From NCBI RefSeq assembly GCF_905220415.1, contig NC_059561.1, positions 6,588,001 through 6,652,000 on the forward strand: a DNA stretch of 64,000 bases. Reading direction: 5' to 3'. Of the stretch, positions 10,197 to 22,000 are shown one piece after another. The number at the start of each line of letters is the position of its first letter. Positions within the stretch are counted from its first letter, which is position 1. The DNA is from Colias croceus. Lineage: Eukaryota; Arthropoda; Insecta; Lepidoptera; Pieridae. The notes under the pieces are model-generated. The model did no database searches. It had not been told where the DNA came from and worked only from the letters and a program-made list of their open reading frames with translations. The position numbers and the translations under genes are program-made.

Positions 10197-13100
10197 TCAA
10201 TTAGCCTCTGGTATGAGAGACGCGAAGAACGTCGTGAATATCGTCCAAGTGACAGCTAGTAGTGACTGTTCGTCTTCTGGGGGTTGTTGAGGGTTCTCTT
10301 GCGGGGTTGGCGGTGTTGTTTGCGGGGTTTCTTGGGGTTGGGGTTGGTTCGGTTGTGCTCTGTTCTGCGCACGGTTTCTATCGTTTTGTGGTGCGTTCGG
10401 ATTCACCAGGAGCTCACGGAAGAAACCGATTTGGTGCCTGTAAAAATCCAAGTACTATTATTGCCTATTTCAGAATATAAAATCGGAAAATTGATTGAAA
10501 CAAAAAGTTTTTGAAATTTTCTCAATTTCTGTAGTGGATCATGCATACCATAGTGGTCCTTGACATAACTATGATGAGACATAATACGTCCTATGGTTCA
10601 AATTCTGGCTGTCGATTATATTTATAACATCATCAAAATTTTATACATATTCATAAAAAGAAAATGAATACAATATGATCATTTCTATATATTTATTCAC
10701 ATTGGTGACATACCTGAAATAAATAAACAAAAAAATACTCACAAATAGCCCGCTGCCACCACGATAACCACTAACAACAGCCTCGCCGGGCTCCCATACA
10801 AATACAACAACGACACGAGCACAGCCATTCGTGATGCCGCATACAAATGGTCCAGCCAATCACGGCCCTCCTCCTCCACACGTGCGACCGGTTGTGGCGG
10901 TTGTGGAGGTGCGGCTGGTTGTGGGGGGGGCGCGTGCGCTTGCCATCTGGAATGTTCGAGAATGTTCTAGAATGTTCAAGTTTCGACGTCTGGAGTGGCG
11001 CGGAATGTTTGCTGAGTTTATGTAGTTTTGTGGTTAGTTTGACTATTGGAATGTTACGAAATCTTCTCTAATTAAAGAAAAAATGTCTTATTATAGTAAA
11101 AATTTTAACAGTTCTGTTTAATAAGATACAAATATAGTTCTGTAAAATACTGAACCCGAAAAAAATTGTCTGTCAATTTGAATTAAAACTATGTGTTTTT
11201 CCCATTGAGGTATTATTACGTTTTTCCAGAATAACTAAGTGGATTGAAATTACCTACATAAAAATAAATACCTACATAATATATTACATTCTTAATACTC
11301 GATAATAAATTGTTTGTTGTTGTTATAAAGCAAATATTCTATAGTAAACAAAGGTCACCCGCATGTTACTTATTTAGGTTTTCACAAAAATGTGCCACGT
11401 CCACTAAACATAAAATTAAAAAAAAAATACAGAAAACCAACTTACAAATTAGCATACTGCTGCATATACTGCAAGTACGCCTGCTGCATTGGCAAGTATC
11501 GTTCATTGAAATTATAATTCGGGTACGGGGGGACCCTGCCGTAATTATTAACGAACGAACTCAAATAATTTTGCATTTCGACCGTGTGGTTCTGGTCATT
11601 TTGTCGCATCTCCGGTCGAGCAGCTTCCGCTGGTCTAGTTTGTTCTGGCACGTTTCTATTCCGCAGACCGTCTGTTTTAGGTTCTGGTATGTCCATTTTG
11701 TTCTTGGGCGTACAGACTAGATGCATAGTGTGTGGGATCGGACAGTCATAGCTCCTGAGCACGTCTTTCAGCACTGAATTGTCGTCTAACAACTGGCCAG
11801 AGTAGATTATTTTCTGTTCATCTGTTTTCTGAAACAAATGGAAAAGATATTATTGGATGTATTGTATAACGGAAGAGGCAGTTTATAAGCCGCACTTTTT
11901 CACTCTCACGAATAAAACAGATCTAGCTTGCTTGCATACGTAAGTCGGGGATTCCCTGACTTTCATTATTCATAATATTACCAATCGGAATGTGTATAAT
12001 AGTTCTTTTCCTTAAAAATATCTTAGATTTAAGAAGTATAGTGCATGATTAACTCGGAATTAATACATTAGTTCCTAATATTTGATTTATATACACTTAA
12101 AACTTATAAACGGAAGTGCGTGTATTATCATGCGGAATAATAATATAGTACTTGTAATCTCTTCTATTAATGTTTTATACATTGAATAGACCATTCATTT
12201 TCGTTGATGTTATTAATCTATCCGAACATAAATGTGCTTAAAATATTGTGCAGAAAATGTTTCAATTTATATCGGTTTTACTTAAAACAAAACATTTTAA
12301 TTATTATTATAACATTATTCATTAAAACATGTATGATGTATACACCACTATTTTTTAATCAGTACAAAAAAATTTACAGGGTGTTAAGTACCTTTAACCA
12401 ATCATATTTGTGTAAGAAATAATTAAAAACACTAACAAACAGAAATGTCCCAAAATTGTCCACATAAATATGTAAAAATTGTTAAACCTATTCTTAGTCA
12501 ATGACCCACACTAGGTATTATGTTGTAATTTTCTAGCGTACGATTTCGAATAGGTCCGCTGCACAGCTCCATTGATAAATTCCGGCAAACTCGCGTCGAT
12601 GCTCGCCATCCTTCACCCCGCCAACCCCTTTCCCTCTGTGGCCTGCGCCCGCGTCGCAGTTCGCACTTCGCACCCCAACGCCGAAGGCCGAACGCGTTGC
12701 GACAAACAGTGCCTAATAATTGTTAGCGGAAGTGAAAACTTGCTTTTTTTTCGTACAATATCATATCAATTCATATCACGGGATTATGTACTTATGCTTC
12801 GTGCGTTCTTTTTGAGTGGAGAAAATGCGAGTGCAGCAGTACGTACCTATGTACAGATCGATCGATCGATCGATCGTCAAATGTACGAACCGTGGTAAAT
12901 GCTTACCAGCAGGCGTTGTCACAAAATGTTAACGTGTAATGTACTAGCATATTTTGAAGAGGATCCTCGACGTAGTACGAATGTCGAATAACGCTACGGT
13001 TCATGAATTTCTCACAGCGGAGTTTGGAAGTCAGTGGATCGGTCGAGGCGGGCCTGCTGCTTAGCCTCCTCGCTCACCTGATCTCACACCCTTGGCCTTA

Positions 13101-16071
13101 TTTTTGTGGAGTGAAATTAAGTGAACAAAAGTGAGCCGGTTAGTGTCGAACAATTAAAACAGCGCATATTGGATGAAGTGAAAAGACAAAAAAACGTACC
13201 TACTTCTCTCGTTAAAAACAATTTAAGTAATAAAACGTGCACGTCTGTGTATTGATAATGGTGGTGGACATTTTGAAGGACAATTATTATTGAAATACTT
13301 GTAAGGTTAGTTAAGATAATTGTAAATACCTACCAGCTGATTCTAACTTCTTAAACACGCCAAAATCGTTTTTTCTTTCAATACAGGTTAGGTATTGTAA
13401 AAACAGCTGATTCTAACTTCTTAAACACGCCAAAATCGTTTTTTCTTTCAATACAGATTAGGTATTGTAAAAACAGCTGATTCTAACTTCTTAAACACGC
13501 CAAAATCGTTTTTCTTTCAATACAGATTAGGTATTGTAAAAACAGCTGATTCTAACTTCTTAAATACGCCAAAATTCGATTTTGATGTTTGTTTTGTAAT
13601 TACATACCTCTTATTTAAAGTTATTTAAGCCCGGATGAAGTATGAAGGGGAGATTTGAATTTAGGAAATTAAAATAAATAAAGTTAGTAACTACATCTCT
13701 TGTTTCATTTTATTGCCCAAGGTTAGGTAATACTATCAGTGAATAAGTGAATGAACTCTGCAATGTGTCTATGATTTTAGTGAGACTTTCTTAAATAAAC
13801 AAATGATTATATCTTTGCTATTTATCGATATAATGTAATTCTTACATCATATAAATGATAATAAAGTATTCGCTAACATGTCCTTAAAGTTTTTGTACTG
13901 ATTAAAAAATAGTGGTGTATATACACCTGTGTGTATAGATAACACAATGAAAGATACAACACAAACATGAAACACCATTTATTTCATTCTACAAGATGCA
14001 AGATGTCTGAATCATGAGCATGACTGCTATGAAGTGGATCACTTTTCAAAATATATATTTCCTTGTATTCATAATATAATACATTCATACAATACAAGCA
14101 TGGAATGTGTATTCTGCAAAGACATGAAACGGAAAATATTATTTTAAAATAGAAATGTTGATATGACAGAATTCACGAAATCTCGGAAGATGTCGAATAT
14201 TTTTTATATTTTTTATCAATCCACCTAAAAATGATGTTAGGTACTGTAGTACACAATAGAATACTGTATTACATAAAAATATCACTTCTAACCTTGAATT
14301 ATTTCTTGATTATTTCAATCGTAATTTAGGAATTGTCACACTGCATATATATTTTATTGCAAATTGCAACAAGACCATTATTTTTTATTCAAACTGTGAA
14401 ATACGATAAGATATTTATTTTTTTGCATTTCATTAATTGACGTTATGTAAAGTTTGATAAGGGTTCAAAACTATAAAGTGCCAATTAAAAAATAACAAAT
14501 TGAGTAGGTATTTGATATTCCATCATGACAAAATTTTATAATTTAGACTACAAAAAATATACATTTTGCATATTTTCTTCTATATATTTTACAACTAAAA
14601 AAATCAAGACTTTCTTTTTGATTACGGCTATTATGTAGCAATGATAATAAATATTTCAGAAACATAATATTAAAGTATTTTATTGGAAAGTCATTAGTGT
14701 TTTATAAAAGGCAATTAAATTTTGAATTAATACTGAAATTATAATAATGTTTACATAATTTTAACTACTTATCAGTTAATGTATATGCAAATGAATAAAT
14801 TTTTTATGATAATGGCAGTCGTTAAAAAACAGTAATTTCTGTTGGTATTTAATCTTTAAATGCATTATAACTAATGCGAGTGTAAAATAAATTTTGAAAC
14901 AGTTTAGGACATATACATTTGTAACTGATTGATGTGAAGAGATGATGTTTTTTTTTTTCAACGCGCTAATCTCGTTTTTTCGTTGATTGAAAAATTTGTT
15001 TTTTATTTTATTGATGAAAATTATAAAAAAATCTAAATTAACATGTTTCTGTGGATAAGTTAAGATATTATACCTTGCATATTTCTTGTTAATTATCAGA
15101 TAAACATTTATCTGATGATATTATTTATCTGATAAAAAATTTTTAACAAAAAGTAGTTTTTTTGAATTTTATAAATATTAAATATTATCAATGTAGTTGC
15201 CCACAAGTTCCTGTGGTTAGATAGTGATATTATTTTTGAATATAAGTTTACATTCTGGTTTGTTTTAAAAATATCATGTTTAAAAATATGTTTTAAAAAT
15301 ATTATCTATATTTTTAAAACAAATATAGTGATAAGTGAAAATTCCATAAAACACCATTTAATTACATATTGAGATAAAATAGAAAGAATATTTTATCGAG
15401 CTTGAATTTATTATTTTAGAGTATTGTTAAGTACAAGATTAACTTTCTGAAAAAAATAAGTAAAGTGATCATAAATGCTATCTGAACCCAAATGAATTAA
15501 AAATTGGATTTAAATTTCTAATTAATTTCCTAATAAAGAATGTCTGATAAAAATGTAAATTTCAAAAGTTGAAAATGTAAGCGAGCAATCATTGTGTTAC
15601 TATGACAATAACATTTTAAATTGTATTGGACTTTGTCCTTTTGTTAGGTAGGTGGTAGGTATAATAATAAATAATAACAATTATTGTTAAATAAGCAATG
15701 ATATCATGAATTTCATTTAATATGTGTTTAAAAATTAAACTATAAGTTTACTTTAAAGCGGAGTCGGAGTACAACAGTGAAGTGAAAGAATTAAGCCTTT
15801 TTCACAGATGTACTGATTATTTTTAAATAAAATTAAAATTCGATATTGAGATTCATCTTAAAAAAAAGACATAATTTGAGGAAGTATAAATAAACGATTT
15901 TAAGGAAAATTAAAGAGATATTAAGTAATTGCTCACCGGTTTACTTGGATAAACTTCCGATAAATGACCTTTTAGCTGCCTCACAGTCCAGGATGTCTCA
16001 CATTCGATGTTTTGATCCTCAATTTGCTGGTTAGGAGCCTTCACAATCAGTGTCACGTTATCTGGTATCAT
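10197..16071 (-). CDS. Herp: HERP, ubiquitin-like ER membrane protein of ERAD
   Basis: Four coding exons: 16071-15937, 11828-11446, 10946-10743 and 10437-10197 (963 nt, 320 aa). Frame is kept at phases 0, 2 and 2. Residues 4-90 form the N-terminal ubiquitin-like domain (WTVRQLKGHLSEVYPSKP, IIYSGQLLDD, MHLVCTPKNK). A Pro/Gln-rich linker follows. RDWLDHLYAASRMAVLVSLL and LLLVVIVVAAGYLHQIGFF (about 201-247) match the conserved HERPUD RDWLD hairpin-membrane region. The end AVTWTIFTTFFASLIPE matches the family C-terminus. HERP is an ER stress-induced adaptor that recruits the HRD1 ubiquitin ligase complex; its domain faces the cytosol. The 4.1-kb first intron holds a dead transposase, a 70-bp tandem repeat and a GC-rich patch. 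The start lies 1.1 kb from divergent MED20. Length is slightly below vertebrate HERPUD1 (about 390 aa). Confidence 0.93.
12560..12725. other. GC-rich, CpG-containing patch in HERP intron 1
   Basis: It includes CTCGCGTCGATGCTCGCCAT and GCGCCCGCGTCGCAGTTCGC and stands out from the AT-rich surroundings. It could be a transposon fragment or a regulatory segment. It shows no conserved coding signal, although a frame stays open across it. Confidence 0.4.
12858..12875. repeat. (GATC)n microsatellite
   Basis: About four and a half GATC units in a row, next to the GC-rich patch and the transposase relic. Confidence 0.9.
12945..13300 (+). pseudogene. Decayed mariner/Tc-type transposase fragment
   Basis: In frame, 13015 onward reads EFLTAEFGSQWIGRGGPAA, a stop in place of Trp, then PPRSPDLTPLALFLW. 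This matches the WIGRGGPIAWPPRSPDLTPLDFFLW block around the last catalytic acid of DDE_3-type transposases common in insect genomes. Downstream, after further stops and a frame change, LCIDNGGGHFEGQ resembles the family C-terminus. Multiple stops show it is dead. It sits antisense in HERP intron 1. Confidence 0.75.
13334..13582. repeat. 70-bp tandem repeat, about 3.6 copies
   Basis: Units begin CAGCTGATTCTAACTTCTTA at 13334, 13404, 13474 and 13543. Each includes CGCCAAAATCG, a T run and TTTCAATACAG. The last copy is partial and more diverged. It lies beside the transposase relic within HERP intron 1. Confidence 0.93.
13600..15930. other. HERP intron 1, remainder
   Basis: Very AT-rich. A small inverted repeat, TTATCAGATAAACATTTATCTGATG, lies around 15095-15120, but I see no coding exon or bounded element. 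Confidence 0.5.
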
Positions 16072-16198
16072 TTTCGCAGCACGCAATTGTTGAGATCGTT
16101 AGATAATTCAATACTATGTAATCACACTTATTTTTTTTCCACACAAAAAATATGAAGGATACGTATGACGCAATATTTATAATAAGCACTTGACTAAT

Positions 16199-16230
16199 TT
16201 AAACAGGTGTATCTGTGTCTCAAAAATGGT
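16199..16230. repeat. 32-bp direct repeat, copy A, upstream of HERP
   Basis: The 32 bases starting TTAAACAGGTGTATCTGTGT and ending CTCAAAAATGGT recur exactly at 16601-16632. Copy A is 128 bp upstream of the HERP start codon. Confidence 0.95.
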
Positions 16231-16351
16231 ATTTCTCAATCCACGATCAAACAGTACCTAATTCGATTAGAAGTAAATAAATATTGCCGATAATAATCAC
16301 TGTAGAGGCCCCCTGTACTTGTCAATTTGCTCTACAATTATCTGTCTTATT

Positions 16352-16430
16352 GTGATTGGTCCAGCTTTGTAGACACAAACAACAGAAAGATAAGAAAAGG
16401 CAATGTTCCAGTTTTCTATTGGTTGTTTTT
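16352..16430 (-). promoter_or_regulatory. Two CCAAT boxes in the HERP promoter region
   Basis: Read on the - strand, CCAAT occurs at about 16354-16358 (GACCAATCAC) and 16420-16425 (AACCAATAG), roughly 285 and 350 bp upstream of the start codon. A CGTGG core is at about 16240-16244. Mammalian HERP promoters combine CCAAT and CCACG in ER-stress elements; here the exact spacing of a canonical element is not seen, so ER-stress control is only inferred. Confidence 0.35.
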
Positions 16431-16600
16431 AAAATCATGGGAACAATAATTTACCTCTAGCAATTTCAATGTATATAAATTTTATTTTTCACAGATTTAT
16501 CCTTATTTCATTTATTGTACACAATAAACAAAATACAAATAAAATTATTATTAAACCACCTAAAATTTAATAGACGTTAGTTTTGATTAATTGTAGCAAA

Positions 16601-16632
16601 TTAAACAGGTGTATCTGTGTCTCAAAAATGGT
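16601..16632. repeat. 32-bp direct repeat, copy B
   Basis: Exact partner of 16199-16230, with 370 bp between the two copies. Confidence 0.95.
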
Positions 16633-17182
16633 GGTTAAATAAAAGGATTCTCTATGGTTTAGCATTTTTTGGTGTTGCATGAACTTCAAAGTTAGCCTAT
16701 TTTCCGCTAACCAGTACATTCGGTTTTATGTTTCTTTAATATTGAAAAATGTTAACAGCATTTATTTTAATGATTATTTAAACAAAAATCAATTCAAGAA
16801 TTCTTAAAAAAATAATTTAACAAAAACATACTTCCTAGGTTATGACAAATTATTATAAATAGAAATTCCCACAAAGTGGGTGGTTGAGTTCACGTTAATT
16901 AACGGGCAAACTTTCTTCAAAAATGTCAAAGTCAAAGTCGAAGTCAAACAAGTTCCAATTGTCAACAAACAACATAACCTCTCAATAATTGTAATTTGTA
17001 TTTTTAGTGAGAATTTTTGTTATTTTTGTGTTGTTAGCTCATATTTGCGTTGTTTTTTAAGGCAAAATTATGTGTACAAACTACAGAAGAATATAGGTAA
17101 CTACGAAAGTAAACTAAAAAAATATTGGTTGCAACTAATATTTTGCAAACTTTGAGTGCAATCCTCCGTTTAAACATTAATA
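16633..17182. other. HERP-MED20 divergent intergenic region
   Basis: Holds the 5' flanks of both genes. The open stretch 16880-17155 has repetitive low-complexity residues (KVKVEVKQV) and no homology that I recognise. No TATA box is obvious. Confidence 0.45.
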
Positions 17183-18554
17183 ATGGGTGTAACTGTGTAA
17201 GTTAATATAATAATCAATCTTATATCTCGATTAAGCGATACATATTATAAATTATTACAAATAACATAGGTATCCTTTTATAGATTACAACAGTACCCAG
17301 TGCCGGAAAATAAAACCGGTACTTACGTTATCGAATTGATAACTAAACGACTATTAGCATTAGGAGCAACTCAACAGGGACAATTTCTTGTAGACTGCGA
17401 GAGCTATCTATCTCATCCTACTATGGGTAAGTGTAATATTTTAATTACAGAAGTAAAAGTGAAACAGTGTAAACTTAATTAATTTTAATCCTGAATGGCC
17501 AGAAAAGCTCGAGTTTGCCTGTTGTAAATGTGATCTATGTAAACAAAATATCAAGCACGCTTGTGCACACTCTTACATGCATGTAATCATCACAAAAACT
17601 TAAATTTAACCCCTTATACCTTTGTTTTTCAGGATCAACAAAAACAGTGCACATTTTACACAATTCTGAACAACCAGCGTCAGTTTTTTCCATTCTGGAA
17701 AGTGGTACAAAGAATATACATGTCATAGCTGATGGTTTATTTGATTTGCTGATGATGAAGCTCTCTGTTCACTATACATCTAAGAAACAGACTAAAATCG
17801 AGAGCAAGGGTCCTCGCTTTGAGTTAAGCGACTTTTGTGTGAAACTTGGATCTGTGACAATGAATCAGAATTTTAAAGGGATTCTTATAGAGGTATGTTT
17901 GATGTTCTTTGTAGTTATAATCTGAAAAAATGCAATTGAAGTATTCAAATTTTGATTTAAAATTCGGAAAGATTTCCATAAATATATCAGTATGATTATT
18001 GAGCTCACAGTATGTCTTATAAAGCTACAATAGGACAAAGGATACTTGTTTGTTTTACTTTGCCTTTAGAATATAAGTACATTTAAATTATGGCCGATTT
18101 TTCAATCCTTGGTTAAAATTAATCCGTCCAATAAAGTATTAAACGAACATTTTAAAATGTCACCTGTAAACTTGCTTGTAAACTATCATCTACGGACAGT
18201 TAGAATACATTTTTGAAATGGTAGTTTAATACGTTATTCGATGAATAAGTTTTAACCAACAATTGAAAAATCAGCCCTTAAAGTATCATGTTATTCATTT
18301 CAAATCAACAATTGTTTGGAACTTAATTAATTTCAAACTTTTAGGTGGAATACAGACCATGTGTAATGGCGAACGCAGTGTGGGGTCTCCTACGAGAGTT
18401 CTTACAAGGTCTCCTGGGCCCCACGATACCAGTGCAACCTCCACAGCACTTGTTAAGTCGAATGAACGAGATATACACACCAATAGATACTATATACCAG
18501 TATTTGGAACATTTTAGTGCGTATAGAAAAGTAACGGGGATGAGAAGTGCTTAG
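17183..18554 (+). CDS. MED20: MED20, Mediator head-module subunit
   Basis: Four exons: 17183-17196, 17284-17426, 17633-17892 and 18345-18554 (627 nt, 208 aa). The 14-nt first exon encodes only MGVTV, so the start is easily missed. The joined N-terminus MGVTVLQQYPVPENKTGTYV is characteristic of metazoan MED20. The middle has KTVHILHNSEQPASVFSILE and FCVKLGSVTMNQNFKGILIE; the end has WGLLREFLQGLLGPTIPVQ. Length matches the family (about 210 aa). MED20 pairs with MED18 in the movable jaw of the Mediator head, which contacts RNA polymerase II in the nucleus. The third intron carries a 187-bp MITE. Divergent from HERP. AATAAA follows the stop by 13 bp. Confidence 0.96.
18091..18277. mobile_element. 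187-bp MITE with TTA target duplication, in MED20 intron 3
   Basis: The left end GGCCGATTTTTCAATCCTTG and right end AATTGAAAAATCAGCCC are inverted copies. TTA flanks both sides (18088-18090 and 18278-18280), which fits the TWA preference of PIF/Harbinger elements. A second copy is at 51694-51871. Confidence 0.8.
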
Positions 18555-18567
18555 ATTAAGTTGTAAG

Positions 18568-18573
18568 AATAAA
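18568..18573 (+). terminator. AATAAA poly(A) signal of MED20
   Basis: The hexamer is in TAAGAATAAATTTG shortly after the MED20 stop codon. Confidence 0.65.
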
Positions 18574-18599
18574 TTTGTATGTAAGAATGGGTGTTTTAT

Positions 18600-19090
18600 C
18601 AATAATATTCCTTAATATAAATAATTGTTTGTTGAATAACATCATCATTATCAAATTTAAAATATTTTGTTAGTAAATAAAACTTTTTTTCAACAAAAAA
18701 TTTAAACAAGCTCTGCCTAAACTCATAATTATGTACATATTGGTTTTAAAGAGTGAAGTACCTATTTTCTTTTTTATAATAATGGTAAACAAAATTCATT
18801 ACCTTTGATTTCAGCGCAAAAGTATTTCATTAGAGAACAGGTATTCTCTATTTAATTGTGTATGTATGAAATATAACTGTTATAAAAAGTATCAAATCCA
18901 CTTTTATAAACAAATATGAAATATGAAAATATTTTAAATGAAATTGTTTACATTTACATTTTTTCTTCTCAAATGACCAAAATAAAACATTAAAGGAAAA
19001 TAAACAACATTATTAATGATGTAAACAATATTTGTTTATTTGAAACTTACATACAATGAGTACAGGTATTTTGTACAATTTTAAATAATA
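18600..19090. other. MED20-SPH1 intergenic
   Basis: AT-rich sequence without a bounded element. It includes the promoter region of SPH1; no TATA box could be assigned. Confidence 0.4.
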
Positions 19091-19096
19091 TAGAAA

Positions 19097-22000
19097 ATGA
19101 AATGTGGGTTAATTATTGTGTGCATAGTTTTTGGAACATGTAAGTACACTTTACTTTTTTTTAAATAATGTTTCTATTAATATATCGTGCCAAATCGCCA
19201 AATTGTACATTTATTTTAAGTTACATATCGTTTCTGTAAATTTTGTTTTTGTGTGCATTGTACAATAAAGTGTTTTCTATTCTATTCTATTCTATCGTGT
19301 ATTGTGTTATTATAGGTATTATTTACACAAATAGTTTCAATTCATCTGAATACAACTGTATTCTATAGATTTATGTAATAAAGGAAAACACACATTTTTT
19401 TTTACTGCGTCGCCCATACGCACCAGCAATGCCAGGGACATTGTTAGTGCGTTGCCGGTCTTTATTTATATATTTATTCTAGATAATAATTTATATATAA
19501 TTATTTTTGTTTAATTATTTTAGTAAAGCCAGTTATATCTGTAGAAATAGATGTAATAGATTGTGGAATCGATCATGACATAGAAGTAGCCACTGGAGAT
19601 GTTGATATTACTAGATATCCTTGGTTGGGAATTTTATATTACAGCTATTGTGAGTACTATTATTATATATTTTTTCTATTTAAGTCTTATTTTACAGTTA
19701 TAAAAATAATACATATCTATTCCACTGCCCTAGTAACATTAACCCATTGAGCCCCCAGGCCCCAGCTGCAGCGGCCCGATCGGTCCACGACACAATAGAT
19801 TTTCTATTGTGTCTGTGATTCCGGGGGCTGAGTTATTAAGCAAAGAAAAACAAAAAATATGTCTTTTCTCGGGTATCAAAATATCTCCATACCAAATTTC
19901 ATCAAAATTGGTTCAGTAGTTTCGGCGTGATTGAGTAACAGACAGACTGACAGAGTTACTTTCGCATTTATAATATTAGTATGGATTAATTAATAGGTAA
20001 TTGTTAATATTGTAGATGGTGAAACTGACGATGCACGAGCGGTGACGACAGTGGCTTTGATTCAAGCTGAATTTGTGATAGCTCCTGCGGCGGATATTGG
20101 GCCAATGCCTAAACATGATTTCAGGTAATTACTGTGTAGTTAATTTAAATCTTAACTAATGTTATAAAGAGGCATGATTTGAGGCAAAAGTTGTTGACAA
20201 ATTAAAAAAAATTAATATGTTTTGTTTTAAATTGTTTTTTTTTTAATCATATACCTCGTAAAAATTGTTAAATTTATCGAATATGGGGATATTCTTGTCT
20301 CATTTTAGACGCCTCCTATAAAATGTTGAAAGCTGCAATTAAAAAAATATAATTGGATTTTGTAGATAACAATAAAAAATAATCTTCTTGTCATGAAAGA
20401 ACAAAAAATCGTAATTTAGTTTGAGTTTTAGTACTTTAATATTTGGACGTTTTTCCAGATCAAACGCTCGCGTACTTTTGGGTGAAAATTGGAATCGAAT
20501 CGGTCGCAAAGTGAGAAACTATGTGATACATGAAGAGTATGAAAACACGTATAATACCATCGCTTTGGTGCAGCTAAGGACTCCAGTCAGAAACAGTATA
20601 TTACCTTTATATCTTTGCTATAAAAAGTGAACTGTATTTTATACTAGTGGTCCGCCCCGGCTTCGCCCGTGGTACATATTTCGCAATAAAAGGTAGCCTA
20701 TGTCGTTTCTCGGGTACTTATCAAAATATCTCCATACCAAATTTCATGCAAATTGGTTCAGTAGTTTAGGCGTGATTGAGTAACAGACAGACAGACAGGA
20801 TGGATGTCAAAATCATGGCCAAAATTCTAGTCGAGAGAAACATACGTTAAAGCAAAATTAAGCTTATATCATTATTGTAAGGTATATTCACAAAACGTAC
20901 CAAAAGTAAGTTTTTATTACTAATGATCTAAATTCTGTAGAGTTATAGACTAATTAATTTAGAAAGTGAAGCACCCCTAATTTTATTAAGGCACATGTGT
21001 TCACTAATATTAAGAATGCCCTTCAATTTCTTTGTTCCTTACAGTTAATATAAAACCGCTCTGTCCTCCGCCTCACATAATAAGGAATCCGGACTTTTAT
21101 ATCGTCAAGTTTAAAGAAGGTTAGTGTAATTCATAAATTTTAAGGTATTATATAGATAGACTAAGATATAGACTAATATTCAAAAAATGTTCCGTAGGTA
21201 CACTTAGATTGGTTGCAAATTTAATACGTGATATGAAATATTATATCGAAAACTTTCCCAAGTTTGCAGAACTTTTGGAATTTTTTTCACGACCATACAG
21301 CAAAAAAATAATTTAATTGCAATTTTAACAATGTTCCGGACTGCGGACATGGTACCAAAAGATTGATTGAGATTTATTGTCGTCCTAATGTACCATTCAC
21401 TTGACCGAAGTTTGAAAACTTTTGGAATTATTGTTAAATTTTTGATTAGAATGAATGGAAAATAGAAAATGAATGTCGATACTGACTGATGTATGTGTGT
21501 ATAGCGAATGGGTAACGATTTATTAATAAGACCGTAAGAAACAACGACTTATCTAAAAAAACTAACCAATTTTGATTTGATGGCTAGTAATTTGATTGTA
21601 TTTTTTCAGATTATCAAAATTTACAAAAGAGAGTTATTCCAGTGTCTCACGTGCCAGCTAATTTATGTCGCGAGTTTTACTTGAGAGCTAATGTGAGTAT
21701 GGTGCATTCGAGGAATTCCGGGTAATTCGGAAAATTGTGAATACCACTTCAGAGCATCGTTTTATTGACGGGTCCAAGACTGGAAATGGGACGGGTGCTG
21801 GGGTCTTCTCTGAGGACCTAAACATTAACATCTCGCACCCCTTGGGACCCCATAATACAGTCTTTCAGGCTGAATGCCTAGGACTTCTACTTGCAGCTTC
21901 GGCCATAGTTAAAAGAAATGTAACAAACTATTCGATTCGGATCTTATCGGATAGCAAAGCAGCACTCATGGCAATCAAAAGCCATGAAATCACTTCAGGG

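Noticed and set aside
10262..11071. Plus-strand ORFs at 10262, 10284, 10831 and 10847
   Set aside because: Antisense to HERP exons 3 and 4, which have strong family matches.
13334..13582. Regular 70-bp repeats as a CRISPR-like array
   Set aside because: Whole units repeat without unique spacers, the genome is eukaryotic, and they lie in an intron.
16880..17155. 91-codon ORF upstream of MED20
   Set aside because: Low-complexity start from GTCAAAGTCAAAGTCGAAGT repeats and no homology; more likely promoter-flank sequence.
20421..20630. SPH1 exon 4 as a terminal exon ending at the TGA at 20628
   Set aside because: A donor at 20596 keeps phase with exon 5, and SPH2 uses the same phase; read-through would truncate the S1 domain.
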